From contig LXFE01000343.1 of the NCBI GenBank assembly GCA_001929475.1, positions 1 to 33,861 on the forward strand: a stretch of DNA of 33,861 bases. The letters are read 5' to 3'. This DNA is from Neolecta irregularis DAH-3. Lineage: Eukaryota; Ascomycota; Neolectomycetes; Neolectales; Neolectaceae. The translations under genes were made by a program, and so were the position numbers. Positions 1 through 11,270 of this stretch are shown here, in pieces. Position 1 is the first letter of the stretch. Each line of letters begins with the position of its first letter. The notes beneath the pieces were generated by a model. The model saw only the letters and a list, made by a program, of their open reading frames with translations, did no database searches and was not told the origin of the DNA.

Positions 1-732
1 AGCCTAGCGCGCTAGCCGCGCTCGGCGCTACCTATATACCCGTTCTCGCGCGCCACCGTCCGGTTATTCGCCTGGCCCCTGTGGAACATGATCCACATGG
101 GGATCCGGCATCTTGGACTGGGAGGACGCCCACAGCTTGTGGCGTCCTCTCTGTCTCATCCTGGGTTTGCCGTTGTGTGGGGGCGGTGGGATTTGATAGT
201 GCCCACAGTGGGTAATAGCGGGTAGGCTTCTTAAGGTTGTTCTTTTTGATCTTGGTATTTTGAGATGTAGAAAGAGGGGCGGGGAACTATTCTATATACT
301 TGCAGAACACAACACACTTCCTTCCAGTACACGCTGTAGGTAAAAAAGGAAAGGCTAAGCTAGGCCCCGTTTACATACGGTGACTCGTCAGCACGCCCCA
401 TACTCTCGGTCTCGACTTAGATTAAGGAAATATAACCTGATCTTATTGTACTCGAGCTTCAACACTTACATTATTTGTCCCTGGTGGCTGTGGGGGTTCC
501 TGAAATCCCCACAATTATGAACAATTCAGGACTCCTTCCTATAACGAATCAAAAGCACCAACATGTTGAACATTGGCCTGGATTGGAAGCTGCAGTGTAT
601 TAATGGTTAACAAAGCTGGAAGAATAATTAATTCAAGTACGTGTGATGATGCCGAAACGTAGGGTGTAGAAATTTCTGATATTTAATGTATATGAATTTC
701 ACCATGCAATATTGGAACACCATGCTGAATCA
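1..732. other. Intergenic left edge, GC-rich first 230 bases
   Basis: I see no gene that I can support here. The first roughly 230 bases are clearly richer in G and C than the rest of the window and contain two adjacent hairpins (listed separately). The remainder is AT-richer and carries the 3' flank of the kinase gene that ends at 733. One plus-strand frame stays open from about position 16 to 225 but has no early start codon and no recognisable motif. The GC-rich block could be the edge of a mobile element or of an upstream gene outside the window. Confidence 0.5.
76..148. repeat. Two tandem hairpins in the GC-rich left edge
   Basis: The first inverted repeat pairs CCCCTGTGGA (76-85) with TCCACATGGGG (92-102), with one bulged base and a 6-nt loop. 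The second pairs AGGACGCCCACA (123-134) with TGTGGCGTCCT (138-148), again with one bulged base and a 3-nt loop. Both arms are seen directly in the sequence. The function is unknown; a structured RNA or the end of a mobile element are both possible. Confidence 0.55.
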
Positions 733-2540
<1,808 letters not shown>

Positions 2541-2774
2541 ATCGTTCGAGTCCTTGCGGCCTATATCTGACGACAGGTTATTTAAATTATAGTGTACGAA
2601 GACCGAAAGTCCGGGCAAAGGCAATCCACCGACCTATAAAAACATTATGGAGGGGAGGACCAGGAGAAAGACAAACCCGAGACTTGGAGTTGAGAAAGTC
2701 TTTGATCCGCCTCAGACTTGTAAATGCGACCACCGATCCGGCTTGTTCATCTCCTTCCCCTGAAAAAGAGACAA
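2541..2774. promoter_or_regulatory. Divergent promoter region between SRPK and the dehydratase
   Basis: These 234 bases separate two start codons that point away from each other (2540 minus, 2775 plus), so both promoters must lie here or overlap the genes. TATAAA-like sequence (CTATAAAAAC) occurs at about 2634, 140 bases before the plus-strand start. The assignment is inferred from gene orientation only. Confidence 0.45.
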
Positions 2775-3135
2775 ATGGGCACTAAAGATAGCTGTGGATG
2801 TGGAGAATTGTTATCGGAACATGACAGATCAACCCGTCTGGCCCCTTTGGTTACGCGATCACATAATCCATGGGTCGAAACTTCCGGGAAGTTGCATAGA
2901 TCGTTCACTTTCAAAACTTTTCCATCCGCTTGGGCATTCATGAATCAGGTTGCTTTGAGAGCGGAGAAAATGAACCATCATCCTGATTGGTTTAATGTAT
3001 CTTCTTTACGTCTGCAGTATTAATTTGGGCCAGTCATATAACAAAGTAGATATTGAGCTGACTACACATGCCAAAGGCGGCATCACTATCTCTGATATCA
3101 AACTGGCGGAATATATAGATGGGATAGCTTTGTGA
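2775..3135 (+). CDS. Pterin-4a-carbinolamine dehydratase (PCD/DCoH family)
   Basis: The enzyme dehydrates 4a-hydroxytetrahydrobiopterin to quinonoid dihydropterin, recycling the pterin cofactor of aromatic amino acid hydroxylases. Exon 1 is 2775-2996 and exon 2 is 3034-3135, with a 37-nt phase-0 intron that has a TATTAAT-like branch site. The 107-residue product matches the usual size of about 100-120. It shows the family's fold signature in order: W-x5-G then L-x-R-S-F-T-F-K-T-F, the catalytic NHHPDW (histidine pair at about residue 70), then [15 protein letters not shown] and the final LA-x-x-ID helix. An upstream in-frame ATG at 2724 would add 17 residues; I prefer 2775 because it gives the family's normal length. 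It is divergent from the SRPK gene. Fungal copies are often of unclear physiological role when no biopterin pathway is known. Confidence 0.9.
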
Positions 3136-3472
3136 GTTCTGTAACATAGTGGTTCCACCGGAACAAAGCGTCCTGTGGCGTCTGTCCAGATACCTAACAG
3201 AGGTTATCGAACCCAGAAGCGACGGAATGTCCAGGTAGGAGGTTCCAGGTAGGAGGCACGCTCCCGACTGGTATTATTTAATGAGTGATTGCATAATCAT
3301 AATACCGAAACTATCAAAGGTCAGTTATTTGCATCTATTTCCACTTTTCACTGGTTATCTACCAGTTCCTTTATAAATCTTCCTCACAGATAGCATCTAA
3401 TTCACCACTTTTAGGATTCATGAACTGCCCTTTACAACTAAACCGTTCGGGACATATAAACACTAAACTTCG
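3136..3472. other. Intergenic between convergent genes, with a 13-nt tandem repeat
   Basis: This gap lies between the 3' ends of the dehydratase (plus) and the small secreted protein (minus). I see no gene. A perfect 13-nt direct repeat TCCAGGTAGGAGG occurs at 3230-3242 and 3244-3256, separated by one base. The rest is AT-rich 3' flank. Confidence 0.5.
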
Positions 3473-4175
3473 TTAGGAATCAACCTTGTATATGAAGAGG
3501 AAGCAGTTACTCTTGCAAAAATGCAAATTTCCGTCATGTTTAGTCCAAATCAATCCCAACTCTTCATTGTCTGCAATTTCATCATCGTGATTGCTGGCCC
3601 ATATTTGCCAGACTTCCCTACCGTCGTCACTACAATCTTTATGGCCGTCCCAGACGACCCACGGATCCGCGGCGTTGGACTGAAACCATGTGTCGACCAC
3701 GGCTTGAACGCCTACCAAGTGCTCGTCTATAAGGAATGAGGAGTCTGTATAGTGCCCCTGTAGTGGATGTGACATTGTTTTGTTGACTTTCTTGTTAGTT
3801 CCTAGTGGAGTTGGAAAATAAAATTTACCGAGTATTCTCATTTGTTCTTTTTCATCAGGGTAACGTTCCAGTTTCGCGATTTCGGACTGGATATGCTTAA
3901 TCGTGGGTTTCAAATCTGATATTTCGTTAGTGTGCTCCATGAGGGGCTTGGGATACCGTACCGTCACTTATTCTCTGGTATTGATGCCATCTTGTGAGAT
4001 CCTCTGGTGATGGTCCTCCCCAGATGTCCGAATATATGGTCTCACCTTTGAAGTTGTAAATATAACTTGCTTTGAGCGCCGCATCTTTAATTTCAGCAAA
4101 GATCAGATGGTCTTCAAGAAGATGGGTTGTATTGACGGTAAGGAAACACACACAAAGTGCAATGAAAAACTTCAT
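3473..4175 (-). CDS. Small secreted protein of unknown function (effector-like)
   Basis: Exon 1 (4175-3962) and exon 2 (3915-3473) are joined across a 46-nt phase-1 intron that has a textbook CTAAC branch site ten bases before its AG. The product is 218 residues. The N-terminus is a clear signal peptide, MKFFIALCVCFLTVNTTH, so the mature protein is predicted to be secreted. The mature part contains only three cysteines (one near residue 160 and a C-x3-C pair close to the C-terminus) and is rich in Trp, Asp and His, including WVVWDGHKDC and EVWQIWASNHDDE. I do not recognise the family and cannot assign a fold. Size, signal peptide and lack of a known domain fit the general description of a fungal secreted effector candidate, but that is inference. 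About 1 kb of gene-free sequence lies upstream. Confidence 0.7.
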
Positions 4176-5152
4176 GGCACTTGAAAAGAGGCTTGTGAGT
4201 TTAAGGAGGAAAAAGAGGATTTATGTTCTTCTATGCAAGAGCATGGCGGGGTATCACAAATGAATCAGAAAGGTAATATCGCCCAGCTTCATCATGGTCT
4301 CATTAAGTTTGTGGCACGGTGAACAAAATCAACAACATATTAGTATTTTCTACGAGAAACTACCCAACCTTCCTCCCCCTCCCTTCGTCATCCTACACCA
4401 TTCTGGCGGGCCTAGAAAGATACTGGTACCCCTTTCCTTTTCCTTTTGTTTGTTTGTCTCTACTTCCGGGGTGACTGGTGAACTGCTGTGCAGCCTTTTG
4501 CTGCTCCCGGGTTTGTATCTCTGTTGTTTTCCGTTTCCGTTAACTTTCCTTTATCTTTGTACTCGTTCCGTTTGATACCAGCCTGCTGCTGGCGGCTACT
4601 TAAAGGGCTGGTTTTCTGTATTCGTAAGTAGCCAATTGTATTAACTTATTTCCGTTTCTAAGTCTTGACGACCCAAGAGACTGAAAGCCAATACGACCGT
4701 GGTCAACAATCAACAACCTATTACCCTATAAACATTTGCAACATCTAGCTACACCCTTCGTGCTTCAAGTTATACTATGACCATCGAGATAGCTTTCTAT
4801 AATGAACAAGTATGCATTTCCAGGGGACGAATAGAACGAACATATCTGCCCCGGCCCCAAGGTGCTGCTTAGAAAATCAAAACACGACACATGACTTCGG
4901 TCCGACAAAGATCATAGAAAAGAAATGGAGATCCCTTAAATACTCTCCACAAAATTGAATGTATCATCCCCATGCCACAAATTTAAGATGGAGATAACAC
5001 TGTAATCAAATCAACAAAATCATTTTAAAGGATAGTTAAAACCCAATGCAATCTCAAAGAAGATAGATAGATAGACAAAGAGACAGGCAAATGCATCTCG
5101 AAAAGAAAAACAGAGAAAAGAAAATGCCCCCTCCATGTCCTCCAGTGCCGAC
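4176..5152. other. Gene-poor interval, pyrimidine-rich block and a short microsatellite
   Basis: These 977 bases contain no gene I can support. The part next to 4175 must hold the promoter of the minus-strand secreted-protein gene. From about 4365 to 4470 the plus strand is strongly C/T-rich (CCTTCCTCCCCCTCCCTTC and CCTTTTCCTTTTG runs). A GAT-A tetranucleotide run, AGATAGATAGATAGAC, lies at 5061-5076. The right end is the 3' flank of the BRL1 gene. An open plus-strand stretch at 4294-4575 has no coding-like character. Confidence 0.5.
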
Positions 5153-6427
5153 CTAATTCCATGCAATAGTTCGTCCACGAGAACTAGCATACGGACTACG
5201 AAAATGCGGGTCCCAGTGGGGTTGAATAATCGGCGGCAGACTAGCCGTCGTTATATAAGGATGTGTATGACCTTGATTCGACTTTGCTCTAAATAAACCA
5301 AACGCGAAATTCGACAAGAACAAAGATCCAAAAATAAGCATTACTGCAAAAATCTCTTGTTCAACTTGTTAAAATGTGAAGGGGGAGATACCATTGTTTT
5401 ATAGCTAATTGGTTCAATAAACGAATTGACTATTTCGGCAAAAGTTTCTGCAGAGACGCGGGCTCGGCCTACAATTGTAGGATCGCGATTCATACAACGG
5501 CTCCAGATTTCACATGGGGCTTCCATTGCTGGAACCCGGATACCAGGGGTGCATCTATTTTCCAAGTATTCTTTTTCGCACAGTTTTATTTCTTGCAAGA
5601 TTTCTAGAGTGTGAGAAGAGTAGAGGTCACAAGGGAGCGTCTACCCGCTGAATATTCTTCGACTTTTTGGTCAACGTCTCGCTGGATTGTTTTTACAAAG
5701 GCTAGGACTAGGTAGAGTAATATGCCGATTAAAAAGAGGTTGAAAAGGAGTTGGAGATAACCGCTGGCGATATATGGGATATCGCGATGCGTCTCAACGG
5801 TCCATGATTTTTGCTGATTCTCGAATTCGGGCCTTTTTATTGGACTCGATCGTTCGTCTTCCTGCATACGTCAACAAAGAATAGTCAATCCTCTCACCTC
5901 GCTATCTGCCGTCCAGAAATCCTCTTGCCTTCTTCGTTTGTCCACCCTTTTACGTACTCTATCACTCACCTTTTTCTTGTTGGCGTCGATGTTAGAGATA
6001 ATAGCCAGCGACTTTACTTCGTTCAGTGGAGTTGTTTCTTTGTCTGATTTCTCGGGGCTACTTCCAGGTGTGTTCTCAACACCGTTGTTTTGAGGCCTTT
6101 CATTCCATCTGTGATGACGGGTACTTGGTATCGTTTTTGGGGTGGAAAAGAGGAATGGGGTATTTGATGGAGGGCCAAAGATGTTAGATTGTTGCGTCTC
6201 GGGTTTCTGGGGCGATCCCGTTTCAAAATGCGGACCTGTGATTGTTAAGGAGGGGGTGTTGGAATATGGGACGTACGTTTTCGAGGAGCTTCGTTTGAGG
6301 TACCGAGAAGTGATGATTGTAAAGTGTTCATGACAAAAGGCGAGCCAGTGGCAGAATTATTCGTAAACTGCGATTCGCGGTTATCGTATGTGAAATCCAT
6401 GGGAGATTCCTTTGTCCTGGTGTTCAT
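5153..6427 (-). CDS. BRL1: Nuclear envelope protein Brl1/Brr6 (pore assembly, membrane homeostasis)
   Basis: Brl1/Brr6 proteins sit in the nuclear envelope and help the inner and outer membranes fuse during nuclear pore assembly. Exons (minus) are 6427-6277, 6235-5898, 5861-5645, 5603-5392 and 5353-5153; introns are 41, 36, 41 and 38 nt and all phases agree, giving 372 residues. The N-terminal half is a hydrophilic, Ser/Thr/Pro-rich nuclear-side region with a basic block (RVRKRVDKRRR). Then follow a transmembrane segment (GYLQLLFNLFLIGILLYLVL, about 185-210) and a lumenal domain with the four family cysteines spaced C-x8-C-x12-C-x5-C. A second transmembrane segment (MLIFGSLFLSNFAFGLF) and a short tail end the protein. 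The cysteine pattern between two membrane spans is diagnostic of the family. The start at 6427 is the first ATG in frame. I cannot tell Brl1 from Brr6, since many filamentous fungi have one such gene. Confidence 0.9.
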
Positions 6428-6871
6428 TTGGGTTTTGTTGGTGTATTTGGAACGGCAACAGAGTGTATGGACATACAACGCTCATTTTCTGAGATGATGT
6501 GCGATGTTTCCATAAATACTACATATTGGTACTTAAATTTCTATCTAGTACTCTGGAGTAGATTGGATGTATGGATATACGAATAAAGCTATGATGGTGA
6601 TAGCTGCCCACGGAATACTTTCTGCTATTATTCAACGTCAAATATCCTGCAGCGACTAGCACTTTAGATCCATATAGATGGGGCCACGTTCATCAAAGAG
6701 AAGAATCAAGGCGTGAAACACGGTTGCAAAATTATACAGCAAACACGACCTGAACCGCCAATAGAGATAAACAAACGCCCTCATCACTAGCCTTTATGTT
6801 ACCATGAAACGCCAAACAATACAGTAAGAAAATAAACAGTAGCATGACGAAAGGAAAGAAGAGAGATGTTG
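6428..6871. other. Intergenic, upstream of BRL1 and downstream of the bZIP gene
   Basis: This 444-bp gap is AT-rich. Both flanking genes read leftward, so it holds the bZIP 3' flank and the BRL1 promoter. I see no gene, RNA or repeat here. Confidence 0.5.
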
Positions 6872-7364
6872 CTATGAGACGGAGGACCCTGGTTGAGAGT
6901 GGTCTCGTTTGTAATCTGTAAAGCCGAGAAAGGAGTTTTCGCAGTAGAGGGAGCTCAGTGGAGGGAGCTGAATTGCAACAGGTGCCTTTGTGATGAGTTC
7001 GTCGAGATCGGGGACAGGTTCATTGTTGCGTTTTGCCTTTGAGACGATGTAGTCTCTCAGGACTCGGTTCTCGCGGGTCAAGAGAGCGAGATGCCTCTGG
7101 GTCTGCTCGAGGACTACGGCTTTGCATTCGAGCTGGTGGATTCGTTCTTCCTTGCGCTGGCGAAATGCCTGCTGCGCTTTTCTATTCTGCTCGGCCCTAC
7201 GAATTTAACGATGGAGATGCAAGACTGCTTTACCGCTTCGAGTCTTTCAAGGGGCGCTTGTTGGTGCGCTGGGGCGAAACAGTGTCTGGGCAGGTGGAGG
7301 TTGATGGAGGAGGCGGATCGAGGAGAGCGCCGAGGGTGCGATCTGAGCCTACAGCGGAATCCAT
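6872..7364 (-). CDS. Compact fungal bZIP transcription factor (AP-1/Yap-like)
   Basis: Exon 1 (7364-7234) and exon 2 (7196-6872) are joined across a 37-nt phase-2 intron, giving 151 residues. The basic region begins just after the splice and reads NRKAQQAFRQRKEERIHQLE; the N-x2-AQ-x2-FR core is the signature of fungal AP-1/Pap1-type bZIPs. It is followed by a leucine zipper with L-x6-L-x6-L-x6-N spacing and then about 55 residues with no recognisable domain. The N-terminus is short and rich in Pro, Ser and Thr. There are no cysteine-rich domains of the kind that make Yap1/Pap1 redox-responsive: only one Cys is seen in the zipper, one in the tail and one in the N-terminus. It is therefore a small family member, not the canonical oxidative-stress regulator. 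The intron splits the coding sequence right before the DNA-binding residues. The target genes are unknown. Confidence 0.88.
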
Positions 7365-7967
7365 TGCACATGAACGAAAAAAGAAAAAGAAAAAGCAAGA
7401 ATAGATTTTCTGGTGGGAGGCGCGGGCTGGTGATAAGGGCCGGCGAGTCGGGCAGGTGGTTTTGCTTAGTCAGACTCGGAAACAAGCGCGCGCCACGCAA
7501 CAGACGGGAGGCGCGGATGAGGCGCAAATTGGTGTCTGTGGCGCGGGTGAGGCGTTAATATCTCATCCCGTCACCACCAAGCGAACGCCCTATGCTTGTA
7601 ATTGCAACAAGACAAAGGCAGCGTGAGGAAAGACGTTCGCTTTTAGCACGATCGGGTTAAGGGAAACCCGTGGAATGGCCTTCAAGGTTGTTGATCTACT
7701 CTTGATCGGGTTAATCAAGTTCTCTTGCATTGTATTTCGGGACACTAGAGATTGTAATATGTCTAGTGCGGCTCACCTCCGACTCCACCACCAGCAGAAA
7801 TATCAACTAGTCTCGTGGAGTTTTCTCCCTACGTATCTACGGCGCTCCCTCTTTGATGAATACAAGCGAATATCCATTTTCTTGTAATCGATTATGCTTA
7901 CTTCGTACTTAATGCCTCGACTGTTTTATACCAGATATAATACTATACGCCCTACAACAGAGTGATA
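7365..7967. other. Intergenic, bZIP promoter side GC-rich with repeated GGCGCG motifs
   Basis: This 603-bp gap lies between the bZIP start codon (7364, minus) and the end of NIC96 (7968, minus). The bZIP-proximal part is GC-rich and repeats a GGCGC core: GGGAGGCGCGGG at about 7416, GGGAGGCGCGGA at about 7505, GAGGCGCAAA at about 7520 and TGGCGCGGGTGAGGCG at about 7539. These could be transcription-factor sites for the bZIP promoter, but I cannot name the factor. The NIC96-proximal part is ordinary 3' flank. I see no gene. Confidence 0.45.
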
Positions 7968-10900
7968 TCAGAACATAACATCCAACCTGTTCAACTCTCC
8001 AAATGTCTCGGAACTCATCCGATACTGGATCATCCCTGCAAACATCATAGCACATCTGGCCATTTTCCTCAACTCTCCCATTTTCTACCACGGTTAGTAT
8101 ACGCAAAGGAAGAGTGGGATAATATACATTTATTCTACTCACATCCCCAAACGGGCTTTCTTTGAGCTGAGTATGAATCGCAAGCAAACAATTCATAGCC
8201 ATGCTCAACATGATGGGAATGTTACTTGCGATATATTCAGGAAGAGAACTGAATAGTTGAACCTTCTTTTTCACTTTTCCAACATTCAGTTCCTTATCAA
8301 GAGGAATTAGTTCTAATGCATCAAGAATCTGTAATCAATGACATGAGGAAAGTAGAAAACATACGTGCAAACAATTCTCCCACTGTTGAGCTTCAAAAGA
8401 TGTTCTTGCTTCAACCATTTTTAGCAATGTTTGACAGGCATCACGATTGACCTGACTGACTCGAGAATATATCCTTGCATTTGCAGAGTACACCTGCATC
8501 ATATTTCGAGCCAGTTGAGCGGGACTTTGCTCTGCAGCAAGAGCGATGCTCGTGTCATTGGATAACATAGGTGTCTGGAAGAGTCGGGACGATGGATCAT
8601 TAATTGCATCCCCGAGAGATTTATTGATGATCGTTGCCACGGTATCATAGTCCTAAATATATGAGCAAAGGCTTATAGTAGACGTAACACACCTCTGATA
8701 AATGGTATAAAAGGACTGCATCTGATGTTCGACCATCAAGGTCAGCCTGTCTAGCCGCTTGCTCTGTAATGGTTCGTAGGTAATCAGCGTGATCTTCGAG
8801 ACCAATTAATTTGACTCTCTTCTGTATCGCTCCAATCTCCTTTCGTCCATCAGCCTTTACATCTCCCAACAACGCAGAGAATTCTCTAGTTTCAAGCGCA
8901 AGTTCGCGGATCATTTCATGGCAAAGATTGCGCTGTTCAGTACCTTTTGGTGAGGGTAAATCTCCGTTTAAACAGATTAGGCAGATATAATCCAAAGCCA
9001 TTTCAGGTTCTGCTCGCATAAACTCTTGGATATATGACCCTAAAAGGCGGGCGAAATTTATAAAAGCTTCTTCATTGCCGGATTTGAGGGGTTTCGTTGT
9101 CACTTTAATTAGTCTAGGGCATCAGGGTGTATCATACATAAGCTATCTTCGCTGACTTCTTTGATAGAGGGAACACGCAGTAAGCCATGATAGCACAAAC
9201 CTACGGCAAAATGAACCGCGTCGGTATTATTCCAATTCAACAGATAATTCACACCCTACAGGTCAGTACTTGTTTTGCAAATATAGCGAACGCGTTCAAA
9301 GAGTCCGCAGAGAAGCAATAGTTGAAAATAAATGACCGGGTTGTTCCCTTTTTGATTGAAATGTTTTGCCCCAAAACTCATGATGGTATTCTGCAGATTA
9401 ACTAGTCCAAACTCCTCGCCGGAAATCTCATCATTCGAAGCTTCGCGGCAAAGGATGAGTTGGAGCCACATCCAATCTTCTGTTGTTGGACATACGTCTC
9501 CAAGGTTGCGCTTTGATAAATCACATCTTCCAATAATTTTATAGAGTGCTGTCTTGAAGGGATCTTGGGTGAAGCGGATTCTCTGGGAATACTCTGAATG
9601 AAGGCGGTCTCGTAATTGGCGGGGAAGACGGCGTTCGGAAGATGTTGCGTAGGCTTTCAAGTATGACACAAAGTGACGTTCGAGGCGGATGATTGAAGAT
9701 TCATGAGTTTGTGCATATTGGACGGCTTCAGTTAGATAGCCTGATCGGAAAAGGTAGAAGAGCAATGCCCAAATTGGGATATTGTTCACAATCTAGTAAT
9801 CAACTATTTGTTTGATTAGCACTTATTACCTCGAGGTTTGGGTTTTCCCAAGTATGATTGCGGTAGAATCGAACTTTGAGATATCCTAGCGCCTTATTCT
9901 GGATCGAAGGAACACCTCCAATGTTTGCATCTTGAGGGTTTCGAGCGACTTCAGTCTCGACATGGGCGAAGAATCTATCTTTAATTTCCAAAGCTAAAAT
10001 AAACATACTGATTCTCCAAATATCTCCGAGAACCGTCCGTGATCCGAGTACGAACAAAAACACCTTCTTTACTCTCGCTGCTGACTGCTGCGTAATGTAT
10101 GGCAAATTGCCGTTCCTTAATGACATCTCGAGTGAACTGGCCATTGAGAACACCACTCTCACCCACGATGCTTGATAGTATTCTCCAAGAATCGAATAAT
10201 TGTTGAGATTTCTTCAATTAGTACTGTTGAATATATAAATATTACGATATCTGATCCCAGAGATTTGATAGCTTCCCCAAAAGCTGACATGACAGGCATT
10301 GGTTTCTTCTCAATTCTTTTTATTTGGAGCAATTTGACAACTTGGCCGTATCTGGTCTGCCTGTGTATGTTGGGAGAAGAGGCTTGGGTCTGGGATTGAC
10401 GAAAAGTGTCATCTCGTCCAAAGACGCTCTTTCCAAATGTACTTTTTCTAAAATGGCTTTTCCCAAAGACACTTTTATCGAGAGACTGCTGGGAAGATTG
10501 CTGGTCTTGAGTCGATTTCAGAAATCCAAAGTGTTCGAAAAACTTTTGTTTCTGCTTTTCCCATTCTGCATTGAGGTTCTTTTCGAGGAAAAGGTCAAAT
10601 TCTCTGCTGCGGCGGGCCATATCTTGTTCCATTGCTGCCATGATAGACTGTTCACGCCGGTATCGCAGGTACCCCTGGGAGATCAGACGACTGGATTAGA
10701 ATAATAGTACATCAACATCTGTATCCGAGATTGGTGGACCAGAATCATAGGTTGACTGAAGTGCAATTGTCCTCAGCACCTGAGCAGTTTCCTCGGCGTT
10801 CATCCCAGAATTGGCCAAAAGATAATGACTAGAGCTTAAATACATAACTATTGAAGCTACTCACGCTTTTGTATCCCCATCGCGCGCCTGTGCGGCCTTG

Positions 10901-11082
10901 TTAGCCATTGACTGGGCCTGAACATCGATCTGTTCCAAGGAGAAATGCAGCTGAGGCAAAACCGGCTGTTTGAGTTCATAAAGCAGTCTCTTTGACTGTT
11001 CGAGCAGTTCATCTAGAGCTGATGCTGATGCTGATGCCGTTGGATTACCGGCGACTGGCAATTGTGCACTTGTAGCTGCCAT
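7968..11082 (-). CDS. NIC96: Nucleoporin Nic96 (Nup93 homologue)
   Basis: Nic96 is a scaffold of the nuclear pore inner ring; its N-terminus binds the Nsp1-Nup49-Nup57 channel trimer. Eleven exons (minus): 11082-10865, 10828-10711, 10674-10247, 10212-10009, 9974-9830, 9792-9292, 9255-9138, 9102-8693, 8652-8365, 8328-8143, 8084-7968. The introns are 36, 36, 34, 34, 37, 36, 35, 40, 36 and 58 nt. The exons total 2733 nt in frame, giving 910 residues against 839 in yeast. Recognisable family blocks are the N-terminal SKRLLYELKQP helix, a charged coiled region with repeated K-S-x-F-G-K/R units, SRRYLENQFFAHVE, GGVPSIQNK, the long NNIPIWALLFYLFRSGYL alpha-solenoid, TDAVHFAVGL and the C-terminal AGMIQYRM-type helix. 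The last intron (58 nt) is the longest in the window and has a perfect CTAAC branch site. It is divergent from ARP5. Confidence 0.95.
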
Positions 11083-11270
11083 AAAACAGTTTTTGCACTA
11101 CTACGCACCAGCACAACACCAAGGTGGTGAATTGAAATTTGCCAAAGAAATACAAAGACACTATTGGATACTGCTTATGTATTGTATCTTGTGCATATTA
11201 CAGATAAACAAGATTCTGGCGGTGTGATTATTACTGCCTCGTTCGTTCTTTAAGATTGTCGGTCTTCGAC
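11083..11270. promoter_or_regulatory. Divergent promoter region of NIC96 and ARP5
   Basis: The two start codons (11082 minus, 11271 plus) are 188 bp apart and point away from each other, so the promoters of both genes must be compressed into this interval. I see no clear TATA box or other nameable site. The assignment rests on orientation. Confidence 0.5.

Noticed and set aside
3185-3215. tRNA B-box-like sequence on the minus strand (GGGTTCGATAACC)
   Set aside because: The flanking bases do not form a T-stem, and no acceptor or anticodon stem fits around it.
4294-4575. Open plus-strand stretch of 93 codons
   Set aside because: It overlaps a C/T-rich low-complexity block, has no motif, no similarity I recognise and no splice context. 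Its length is explained by composition.
7033-7558. Long open plus-strand frames
   Set aside because: They are antisense to the bZIP gene, whose basic region and zipper are clear; the openness comes from its GC-rich codons.
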